From Neorhizobium galegae bv. officinalis (GTDB taxonomy: Bacteria > Pseudomonadota > Alphaproteobacteria > Rhizobiales > Rhizobiaceae): a DNA stretch of 63,853 nucleotides. A program made the position numbers and the translations under genes. The stretch is from the NCBI GenBank assembly GCA_000985875.1, contig CCRI01000024.1, positions 1 through 63,853 on the forward strand, in the 5' to 3' direction. The notes under the pieces are model-generated. The model did not search any database. It saw only the letters and a program-made list of their open reading frames with translations, and was not told where the DNA came from. This document shows positions 1-6,399 of this stretch, one piece after another. Each line of letters begins with the position of its first letter. Position 1 is the first letter of the stretch.

Positions 1-28
1 GTGCGCTACCGGGCTGCGCTACGCCCCG
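1..28 (-). tRNA. tRNA-Pro, 5' part only (cut by window edge)
   Basis: Read on the minus strand, these bases give the 5' acceptor strand (CGGGGCG), the D-arm (TAGCGCAGCCCGGTAGCGCA) and the start of the anticodon stem typical of bacterial tRNA-Pro. The unusual C at position 1 supports proline. The anticodon lies outside the window, so the isoacceptor cannot be named. Confidence 0.75.
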
Positions 29-141
29 ACCTGCTCAATGAGCATGTTTTCCCTAGTCGCTCCGCTATCGCGGCGCAAGCTCAAAATCCCCTGATCGGAA
101 GAAAAAGAGGATGGTCGGCATCAGAATGCGCCGGTGAACAT

Positions 142-174
142 AAAAGCCGCGCCTCGAATTCGGGCGCGGCTTTT
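142..174. terminator. Intrinsic terminator
   Basis: A GC-rich stem, AAAAGCCGCGCC paired with GGGCGCGGCTTTT around an 8-nt loop, has an A tract on one side and a T tract on the other. It lies just downstream of the minus-strand gene ending at 208 and upstream of the tRNA-Pro gene, so it most likely ends the former. Confidence 0.75.
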
Positions 175-207
175 GATTTCAATGGAGCGACCAGCCTCGG
201 CGGCAGG

Positions 208-531
208 TCAGATTTCCGGACAGCCGCGGCGGTTGGCGAAGGTGATGCGATCCGGTCCGTTGCGCGTGAAGCCCTCGACGGTGACGCTGCGGCTCGTCAC
301 CCGGACGACCCGGGCGTTGCGGAAGCCTTCGTCCCGGGCCGCGGCACGCGCTTCACCGGGGCTGCAGCCGCGACGATCGTAATCGCGGTCCCGGTCGCGG
401 ATCATCGGGCGCACGCCATCTGGTCCCACGCGCAGTTGGATATCCTGTGCGGAAGCGGGAACGGAGAAGGCGCCCATGGCGCCCAACGAGAGGGCAACTG
501 CAAGCCCGGCATTCGAAATCAGTCTGATCAT
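208..531 (-). CDS. Small secreted protein of unknown function
   Basis: A 107-residue protein with a clear Sec signal peptide: a hydrophobic stretch at about residues 8-22 and a probable AxA-type cleavage near SASA-QD, around residue 29. The mature part is Arg/Asp rich (an RDRDRDYDRR run near residues 46-55) and has two cysteines, near residue 56 and three residues from the C terminus, that could form a disulfide in the periplasm. AGGAGG lies about 6 nt upstream of the ATG at 531 and fixes the start. It is followed by a good terminator. No catalytic motif is seen and no function is proposed. Confidence 0.8.
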   Translation of the reverse strand: MIRLISNAGLAVALSLGAMGAFSVPASAQDIQLRVGPDGVRPMIRDRDRDYDRRGCSPGEARAAARDEGFRNARVVRVTSRSVTVEGFTRNGPDRITFANRRGCPEI

Positions 532-624
532 GATTATCCTCCTTCTGCGCGGCGGCTTGACCGCCTGGCGCCAATTGGTTCACGACAGACCAACTAGAAG
601 AGGATGACAAAGGTTCCGGTAAAG

Positions 625-660
625 GAGAGCTTGAATGTAACCAAAGTTACTCATGCTCTC
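625..660. repeat. Interrupted inverted repeat
   Basis: GAGAGC-6-GTAAC-CAAA-GTTAC-4-GCTCTC: both arm pairs are perfect complements. It lies between the start of the secreted-protein gene (531) and the end of the 713-901 gene, so it could be a hairpin ending the latter or a binding site upstream of the former. There is no U tract. Confidence 0.5.
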
Positions 661-712
661 GACTTTTGCATGGAAGCCGGGCGAAAGGATTGAAAAGGAT
701 ATCTGGAAACGG

Positions 713-901
713 CTAACGGAAACGCGGTGCGCGGCTGGCATTCATCAGCAGTTCCTGCTGGGACGCAAACGGCCCGAGAAGCTTCAGCAGACGGGCTTCC
801 TCTCCACGGTCAAGACGATAACGCTTGGCGAATTCGGCAACGCTCCAGACTTTCTTCAAGCCTTTACTGTTGACCTCGTCGAGATTCATATGCGTGGTCA
901 T
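713..901 (-). CDS. Small conserved-type cytoplasmic protein, unknown function
   Basis: A 62-residue basic/amphipathic protein. The reading frame stays open upstream to 964, but the ATG at 901 is preferred because AAGGGGATACTT stands directly before it on the minus strand. Residues about 15-45 (KKVWSVAEFAKRY then LDRGEEARLLKLLG) look like two helices, reminiscent of small helix-turn-helix-like proteins, but no family can be assigned. A perfect palindrome lies 32-50 nt upstream, so it is probably repressor-controlled. It appears to be a stand-alone transcript. Confidence 0.7.
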   Translation of the reverse strand: MTTHMNLDEVNSKGLKKVWSVAEFAKRYRLDRGEEARLLKLLGPFASQQELLMNASRAPRFR

Positions 902-932
902 AAGTATCCCCTTTTCTTGCTTATTTGAAACT

Positions 933-951
933 AAATTCACATGGTGAATTT
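933..951. promoter_or_regulatory. Perfect palindrome, candidate operator
   Basis: AAATTCAC-ATG-GTGAATTT, two perfect 8-bp arms around a 3-bp centre. A possible minus-strand promoter (TTGTCC, 17 nt, TGTGAA) would place its -10 inside the palindrome, so a bound dimer would block transcription of the 713-901 gene. The regulator is unknown. Confidence 0.5.
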
Positions 952-1006
952 TTGCTCCGGACAACTCTGAGCTTCTATCGTTAATAATGTATCCTCTAAC
1001 GTACCC

Positions 1007-1156
1007 TCACTTCTCTTCGACTTTTATACCATTCTGGCCGATGCTGAGCTGGACTCCCTTCGGCTGGGTTTCTTCGCGATAGACGTAAAAACCGAGTCCG
1101 ACGACGGCGACGAGCAAAGCGCCGATAACGAGATAGAGATTGTTGGTGCGTGTCAT
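1007..1156 (-). CDS. Small single-pass membrane protein, unknown function
   Basis: A 49-residue protein: a short polar N terminus, one transmembrane segment at about residues 7-23, then a polar tail (YREETQPKGV onwards) that probably faces the periplasm. The ATG at 1156 is chosen over the longer frame from 1207 because GGGGGTCACGC precedes it. Its nearest neighbours are other small minus-strand genes with clear spacing. Confidence 0.65.
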   Translation of the reverse strand: MTRTNNLYLVIGALLVAVVGLGFYVYREETQPKGVQLSIGQNGIKVEEK

Positions 1157-1231
1157 GCGTGACCCCCTGCATAATCGTCTGATGCGGGGAAACGCGTGAG
1201 ATCTCAAAGAGTTCCCGCGCCGCAGCGATTT

Positions 1232-1525
1232 TCAGTCGTCGTTTGCGGCGTTGAGGTTCTGAGGGCGGATTCCCTCGTCGTGAAAATGCTGACGTAGCCT
1301 CAAACCCGGCCCGGCGCCCGCATCGTCCTCGCCCGCGCCGAGGAAAAGCACGCCCTTCGACTCGAAAATCGAGCGGAGCCGATCGGTGACGGCCGCGTTC
1401 GCGAAGACCTGCGATGCCTCTGCTTCTTCGATGGCGGATTTGGAGAGCCCGGATGCGGCGGCGAGCTCCTCCACCGTCATCCCTGTCATCGCGCGTGCGG
1501 CGCGGAGTTGAGAAACCGTCAGCAT
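1232..1525 (-). CDS. XRE-family helix-turn-helix DNA-binding protein
   Basis: A 97-residue protein with an N-terminal Cro/CI-type HTH (about residues 3-55): LRAARAMTGMTVEELA followed by ASGLSKSAIEEAE is the usual helix 1-helix 2-recognition helix pattern. The tail is short and acidic, with no effector domain. The frame is open upstream to 1702, but that part overlaps the polymerase gene, so the ATG at 1525 is used. It sits just downstream of the left polysaccharide operon and could be its last gene (31-nt gap). Whether it regulates that locus is unknown. Confidence 0.75.
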   Translation of the reverse strand: MLTVSQLRAARAMTGMTVEELAAASGLSKSAIEEAEASQVFANAAVTDRLRSIFESKGVLFLGAGEDDAGAGPGLRLRQHFHDEGIRPQNLNAANDD

Positions 1526-1556
1526 GATAGGAAATCTGGGGCGCTGGGCCCTAAAG

Positions 1557-2828
1557 TCAAGCGGTCCTGGCAACCGGCGAGGGGGATCGTTGCTGCGACC
1601 GGACGAAACGGTGTTCCAGCGCAATGCAGCCCCAGACGATGCCGAGCAGGAGGTAGAAGTGCCGCCAGTGGTCGGTGTCGATAACGTTACCGATGATCGC
1701 ATGGCCCAATATCATCACCCATGCGATCATCAGATAGGCCTGCCACGGGCGTTCGCGCAGCATGTAGCGGAAGCCGAACCACAGCGTCGACCAGATCATG
1801 ATCTGATAGGTGATCGCGCCGAGCCAGCCATAGGTGGTCAGCGTCTTCAGCCAGATATTGTGCTCGTCCTCGCCGAAGATCTTGCCGAAGGCCATCGGGC
1901 CGAGGCCGAGCGGTCGTTCCATGGCCATCAGGAAACCGATCTTGTGGCGCTCGAAACGGCCAAGCCGGGCGCCGTCATATTCCTGCACAAGCTTGGCGCG
2001 GTTCATGAACAGGTCGGAGACCTGCGGGAACTGCAGCGCGATCGCCAGCGCCAGGACCAGGAAGATCGCAGCACCGCCGGCGATTGCCAGGATCTTGAAC
2101 CGGAAGGCGGTCGTGCGCTCCTTGAGCAGCATGACGATGACAAGCGCAATGCCCGCGAACACCAGCAGACCCCAGGCGGCGCGCGAGAAGGAGAGGAAGA
2201 TGCCGAGCGCCAGGATGAGGATGCCGCCGATCAGCAGGGGGGCCTTCATCAGCGGTCCGGTCAGCAACCGGTAGAGGAGGTAGAGGAGGGGGGCGACGAG
2301 ATAGGGACCGAAGACGTTCGGGTCCTGGAAGGCGCCCATGGCGCGATTGTAGCGGGTGAACACATGCGAGCCCGGAAAGGCGTTGAAATAGCCGAGAACG
2401 CCGAGCAGCGAGGTGATGATCGCCGCCGCCACCCAGGCCTTGAAGATCAGGTTGAGGCGCCGGTGGTCGCTCTCGATGATCGCCGCGTAAAAGACCGAGC
2501 TCAGTGCCAGGAAGGTGGAGACCGCGAAATACATCGGCGCCCCGCTCATGTCCTTCATGATGAACATGGAGAACAGCCCGCTCATGTTGAACGTCAGCAG
2601 CATCACCAGAAGCGGCGCGACGGTGCGCGATATCTTCAGGCCGAGCAGGAACCAGATGCCGATCTGGATTACCATGATCAGTTCGTAAGGGGCAGGCTCG
2701 GAAATGACGAAGCCGGACAGGAAGACGCCAAAGGCGATCAGGCCGGAACCGGCCAGCTTCACCGCGGCAAGGCGGCCGTCAAAACCCGCCGGGTGGCCGC
2801 CTGCGCGGCTATAGTCGAGCGTGCTCAA
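1557..2828 (-). CDS. O-antigen ligase/polymerase-like membrane protein (Wzy/WaaL superfamily)
   Basis: A 423-residue polytopic inner-membrane protein with about ten transmembrane segments and a large periplasmic loop in the C-terminal half (about residues 275-335), the layout of Wzy polymerases and WaaL ligases. Within the loop region, FERHKIGFLMAMERPLGLGP followed by EDEHNIWLKTLTTYGWLG matches the family's typical loop, including a conserved-type His. Its start overlaps the stop of the upstream priming-transferase gene by 4 nt. The expected role is to polymerise lipid-linked repeat units of the polymer made by this locus. It corresponds in kind to the polymerase of unipolar-polysaccharide loci. 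Polymerase versus ligase cannot be settled from sequence alone. Confidence 0.85.
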   Translation of the reverse strand: MSTLDYSRAGGHPAGFDGRLAAVKLAGSGLIAFGVFLSGFVISEPAPYELIMVIQIGIWFLLGLKISRTVAPLLVMLLTFNMSGLFSMFIMKDMSGAPMYFAVSTFLALSSVFYAAIIESDHRRLNLIFKAWVAAAIITSLLGVLGYFNAFPGSHVFTRYNRAMGAFQDPNVFGPYLVAPLLYLLYRLLTGPLMKAPLLIGGILILALGIFLSFSRAAWGLLVFAGIALVIVMLLKERTTAFRFKILAIAGGAAIFLVLALAIALQFPQVSDLFMNRAKLVQEYDGARLGRFERHKIGFLMAMERPLGLGPMAFGKIFGEDEHNIWLKTLTTYGWLGAITYQIMIWSTLWFGFRYMLRERPWQAYLMIAWVMILGHAIIGNVIDTDHWRHFYLLLGIVWGCIALEHRFVRSQQRSPSPVARTA

Positions 2829-4378
2829 TAGGCGTTGTCCGTGTTGAGCAGCCGGATCGGCGTCAGGAACAGGATCTTGAGGTCGAAGAGCAGCGACCAG
2901 TTCTCGATATAGTCGAGGTCGTAGGCCGTGCGGGCGCGGATCTTTTCGTCACTGTCGAGTTCGCCGCGCAAGCCATTGATCTGCGCCCAGCCCGTGACGC
3001 CCGGCTTGACACGGTGGCGGGCGAAATAGCTCTCGACCACGTCGACATATTTGCGGGTGCCGGTCTGGGCGAGCACCGCATGCGGGCGGGGGCCGACGAG
3101 CGAAAGCTGGCCGCGCAGCACGTTGAACAGCTGCGGCAGTTCGTCGATCGAGGATTTGCGCAGGAAGCGGCCGACGGGGGTGACGCGCGGATCGCCCTTG
3201 GTAACGGCCTTGACCGCGGTCTGGTCGCCGAGATCCGTATACATCGAGCGGAACTTCAGGACGTCGATGATCTCGTTGTTGAAGCCGTGGCGTTTCTGGC
3301 GAAACAGGATCGGCCCCTTCGACGTCGCCTTTACGGCAATCGCTGCGGCCAGCATGATCGGCCAGGTGAGGAGGAGGCCGAGCACCGAAAAGACGATGTC
3401 GAAGACGCGTTTGGCGACCGAATCCCAGTCGCGGATCGGCTTGTCGAAAATGTCGAACATCGGCACCGCGCCCACATGCGAATAGGAGCGCGGGCGGAAG
3501 CGCAGGCGGTTGGCATGGGCGGCCAGCCGGATATCGACCGGCAGCACCCAGAGCTTGCGCAGCAGTTGCAGGATGCGGGCCTCGGCGGTCGCCGGCAGCG
3601 CGATGATCAGCATGTCGATGCGGGCGAGGCGGGCGAATTCGATGAGTTCGGCGAAGGTCCCGAGCTTCGGATAGCCGGCGACGACGGTCGGAGAACGCTC
3701 GCTGTTGCGGTCGTCGAAGATGCCGCAGATGCGGATGTCGTTGTCGGGTTGCTGTTCGAGCTGCCGGACGAGCTGCTTGGCCGGTTCGCCGCCGCCAACG
3801 ATGATGGCGCGGCGTTCCATCACGCCGTTGCGCCCCCAGTGACGGATGGCGAAGGCCGTGAGCTGCCGTTCGAGGAACAGGAAAGAGGCGCCGGTGACGA
3901 ACCAGGCGAAAAGGCCGGCAAGCGGATAGGGCTTGGGTTCGACGAGATAGAGGGTCGATGCGGTCAGCAGGAAACCGATCGTCCAGCCGACGAAAACCCG
4001 CCTGGCGGTGCGCGAGGCGCCGCGCAGCGACGGGATCTGATAGGTGTCGGCCACCTGCAGAAGCAGCACCGTGAGCGTCGAGCCCCAGGCGACGAGAGCG
4101 AAACGGGCAAGAAAGCCGGTAAGATCGATCGGTGCGAAAAGCGCGCCCACACCAAGTCCGATGGCGAGCATCGCCAGGATCTCGAACAGCCGGAACAGGC
4201 CGATCAGCATCGTGGGCGAATAGCTGTCGTTGCGGAACTGCTCGGCGATCTGGCGGGCAAACGGATTGAGCACAGTGGCGTTGGCCGGATCGTGCTTTTC
4301 GTCGGCGGCGCGGAGTTCCGAAACCTTCTTGCGAAGGCTTTCGACATCGAACTGCTCGGACTTGTTCGGCTGGTTCAT
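2825..4378 (-). CDS. Undecaprenyl-phosphate sugar-1-phosphate transferase (polyprenyl glycosylphosphotransferase, WcaJ/UppE-like)
   Basis: A 517-residue priming enzyme of exopolysaccharide synthesis, moving hexose-1-phosphate from a UDP-sugar to undecaprenyl phosphate. It has four N-terminal TM helices (about 55-172), a CoA-binding-like Rossmann region (about 190-290, VGGGEPAKQL), a further membrane helix (325-348) and the C-terminal bacterial sugar transferase domain with KFRSM (375-379), DELPQ (412-416) and GPRPH (about 429-433). The ATG at 4378 is chosen because AAAGGGAT precedes it; an upstream ATG at 4435 lacks a site. It is the only priming transferase visible in the window, and so may also serve the fucose polymer cluster on the right. 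Confidence 0.92.
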   Translation of the reverse strand: MNQPNKSEQFDVESLRKKVSELRAADEKHDPANATVLNPFARQIAEQFRNDSYSPTMLIGLFRLFEILAMLAIGLGVGALFAPIDLTGFLARFALVAWGSTLTVLLLQVADTYQIPSLRGASRTARRVFVGWTIGFLLTASTLYLVEPKPYPLAGLFAWFVTGASFLFLERQLTAFAIRHWGRNGVMERRAIIVGGGEPAKQLVRQLEQQPDNDIRICGIFDDRNSERSPTVVAGYPKLGTFAELIEFARLARIDMLIIALPATAEARILQLLRKLWVLPVDIRLAAHANRLRFRPRSYSHVGAVPMFDIFDKPIRDWDSVAKRVFDIVFSVLGLLLTWPIMLAAAIAVKATSKGPILFRQKRHGFNNEIIDVLKFRSMYTDLGDQTAVKAVTKGDPRVTPVGRFLRKSSIDELPQLFNVLRGQLSLVGPRPHAVLAQTGTRKYVDVVESYFARHRVKPGVTGWAQINGLRGELDSDEKIRARTAYDLDYIENWSLLFDLKILFLTPIRLLNTDNAY

Positions 4379-4459
4379 GGACCGATCCCTTTGGCCTTCC
4401 AGGCCCGGCGGCGCAGGAAGATATGGGAAACGCATACCAAAAAGAGGTGAAGGAAGCCT

Positions 4460-5620
4460 TTAGCCGTGGCCTGAATCAGGCCCCGAACCTGTCAGATCTT
4501 GATACAGGCCGAGCATTTCGCCGGCCATGACAGAGGCGGAAAACACCGCCTTGAAGGCTTCCGGCTTCGGCATAACGGCATCCTGCCAGCCGGGCGTGGT
4601 GACCGCTTGCGTCATGACGCGGGCGAGATCCTCGGCGTCGCCGGGAACGGCAAGTGCAGCACTCGCTTCGCCGAGCACTTCCGGAATGCCGCCGACCCGG
4701 GAGGCGATCACCGGCTTGCCGGCCGCAAGTGCTTCGAGCACGATATAGGGCATGGCTTCGGCGCGGGAGGGGACGACGACGATCTTGGCCATGGCAAACG
4801 CGTCGCGCGCCGGCATGGCGGGCCTCATCTGGATGCGGCGGCCAAGCCCGCGCTCGGCCATCATCGCCTCGTAGCGGTCGCGATCCGGGCCGTCGCCGAC
4901 CATCAGCGCCGAAAGCGGGTGGCCGATCGCCCTCTCTGTCCGGGCGAAGGCGTCGATGAACACGTCCGGTCCCTTGAGGTCGCGCAGCATGCCGATATAG
5001 AGGAAATGCGGTGCCGCGGGATCCGTGGCGATCGTCTCGAACTCGGCGTCCTTGATGCCGTTGTAGATGACGCGGGAAACCTTGCGCGGCTTGCCGACCT
5101 TGGCTTCGTAGGTGCGCCGTTCGTAGTCGCAGACGAAGACGAGCGCGTCGCCGAAATGCTCCTGGAAACGTTCCAGGCGCAGCACGGCCTGGCCGGAAAG
5201 GCTCGACCGGCTGAAGTGCAGGCTGCCGCCATGCGGCGAATAGAGGCGGGCTACGCGATACCTGTTGACCCGCAGGGCTGAGCCGATCAGCCGGGCAATG
5301 GCGCCACCCTTGGCGCCGTGCCCGTGCAGGATGTCCGGCTGCAAACTCTTGATATGTTTGTAACTTCTGTAGATGGCGGCGAAATCGGAAGGGGCGATCG
5401 CGCGGCGCATCGGAATGCGGGTGAGGCCGAGCGAAAGCTGTGGCCTGATGCTGTCGAAGAGACGGTCCTCATGCGCTCCGCCGGTCGAGCTGTCGCACAG
5501 GATGCCGACCTCGTGGCCGGCTGCCCGATGCTCCTCGACGAGATCGCGCACATGGCGGAAGATCCCGCCGACGGGCGACCTGAAGCAGTGGAGTATTCGC
5601 AAGGGAGGGCTCTGCGCCAT
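4460..5620 (-). CDS. GT4-type glycosyltransferase
   Basis: A GT-B retaining glycosyltransferase of about 386 residues. The N-terminal acceptor half begins LRILHCFRSPVGGIFRHV and has HGHGAKGGAIAR. The C-terminal nucleotide-sugar half has LYIGMLRDLKGPDVFIDA, then PSRAEAMPYIVLEALAAGKP, which carries the E-x7-E motif, then VGGIPEVLG. The start at 5620 avoids overlap with the upstream lipoprotein gene, which ends at 5628; the Shine-Dalgarno sequence is weak. It is part of the four-gene minus-strand unit and probably adds a sugar to the lipid-linked intermediate on the cytoplasmic face. Donor and linkage cannot be predicted. Confidence 0.88.
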   Translation of the reverse strand: MAQSPPLRILHCFRSPVGGIFRHVRDLVEEHRAAGHEVGILCDSSTGGAHEDRLFDSIRPQLSLGLTRIPMRRAIAPSDFAAIYRSYKHIKSLQPDILHGHGAKGGAIARLIGSALRVNRYRVARLYSPHGGSLHFSRSSLSGQAVLRLERFQEHFGDALVFVCDYERRTYEAKVGKPRKVSRVIYNGIKDAEFETIATDPAAPHFLYIGMLRDLKGPDVFIDAFARTERAIGHPLSALMVGDGPDRDRYEAMMAERGLGRRIQMRPAMPARDAFAMAKIVVVPSRAEAMPYIVLEALAAGKPVIASRVGGIPEVLGEASAALAVPGDAEDLARVMTQAVTTPGWQDAVMPKPEAFKAVFSASVMAGEMLGLYQDLTGSGPDSGHG

Positions 5621-5627
5621 GGACCGG

Positions 5628-6212
5628 TCAGAACAGCCGCTCGCGGACGTAGATCGTGTCGCCGGCAAGCACCGTGGAAGAGATGACGGTGCGGCCGGTG
5701 ATCACCTGGCCGTTGATCTTGCGGGTGACGTCGACATCGCGCTGGTTGCCGCGGGAGGTGAAGCCGCCGGCAATCGCGATCGCGTTCTGGGCGGTCATCC
5801 CCGGCACGTAGGAATATTGCCCGGGCCGGCCGACTTCGCCCATGACGAAGACGGGACGATAGCGGTCGATTTCGGCGGTGACGTCCGGATCGCGCAGGTA
5901 ACCTTGCTTGAGCCGGGAAGCGATCGAGCCTTCCAGTGCCGGCAGCGTCTGGCCGCGGGCAGCCACCTGGCCGATCAGCGGGAAGGCGATGTAACCGGCC
6001 TGGTCGACCGTATAGGTATTGGTGAGGCCGGGCTGCTCGAAGACGCTGACGCGCAACCGGTCGCCGCTATCCAGCCTGTACGGCTGCATAGCTGCCTGCT
6101 GGAAGCTTTTCGGAGCGGGCGCGTAGCTCGAGCAGCCGGCAAGCGCCGTCGCAGCGAGGGCTAACGCCAGCACCTGTTTGGCCATCACGCGTTTGAAGGG
6201 GGCGAAGGACAT
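5628..6212 (-). CDS. Polysaccharide export lipoprotein (Wza/ExoF-like, short)
   Basis: A 194-residue protein with a lipoprotein signal (LALAATALAGC, lipid-attached Cys at 27) followed by a polysaccharide export (Poly_export) domain, SGDRLRVSVFEQPGLTNTY with GYIAFPLIGQV. A single SLBB-type segment follows, GEVGRPGQYSYVPGMTAQNA at about residues 120-140. It is much shorter than E. coli Wza (about 380) and lacks the C-terminal membrane-spanning helix, as do many rhizobial members, so a separate outer-membrane partner may be needed. An in-frame ATG at 6185 is an alternative start. It is the first gene of the minus-strand polysaccharide unit, transcribed away from the Wzc-like gene. Confidence 0.9.
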   Translation of the reverse strand: MSFAPFKRVMAKQVLALALAATALAGCSSYAPAPKSFQQAAMQPYRLDSGDRLRVSVFEQPGLTNTYTVDQAGYIAFPLIGQVAARGQTLPALEGSIASRLKQGYLRDPDVTAEIDRYRPVFVMGEVGRPGQYSYVPGMTAQNAIAIAGGFTSRGNQRDVDVTRKINGQVITGRTVISSTVLAGDTIYVRERLF

Positions 6213-6267
6213 TTCCGCGGTCGAGGCTCCGGCTGTTCATACCATCTGTCCCCGTTATCGATCCGTT

Positions 6268-6346
6268 AGGGTTAATGCCCGGTAAAGAGGCCGGGAATTT
6301 GGGGATTTTCTTCGAGGTGCCGCCACTGTACTTGGCCATTAACCCT
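6268..6346. promoter_or_regulatory. Divergent promoter region with oppositely oriented AGGGTTAATG sites and a CtrA-like box
   Basis: AGGGTTAATG at 6268-6277 and its exact reverse complement CATTAACCCT at 6337-6346 lie between the divergent Wza-like and Wzc-like genes. The left copy is part of TTAA-TGCCCGG-TAAA (6272-6286), one base from the CtrA consensus TTAA-N7-TTAA. CtrA control is inference; the repeat is directly visible. Confidence 0.45.
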
Positions 6347-6399
6347 CGCGTTACCATGATCCTTTACTCTTCGCCGAAACCGATCAGTTGGAGCGTATC

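Noticed and set aside
1..597. 198-codon plus-strand frame at the window start
   Set aside because: It runs through the tRNA-Pro fragment, a terminator and antisense to the secreted-protein gene.
1524..2831. Long plus-strand open frame (435 codons) opposite the polymerase gene
   Set aside because: It is the antisense shadow of a high-GC membrane protein gene; the product is a Gln/Arg/Asp-rich low-complexity sequence and has no ribosome site or domain.
3014..4450. Long plus-strand open frame opposite the priming transferase
   Set aside because: Antisense to a gene with clear sugar-transferase motifs; composition is typical of a complementary-strand artefact.
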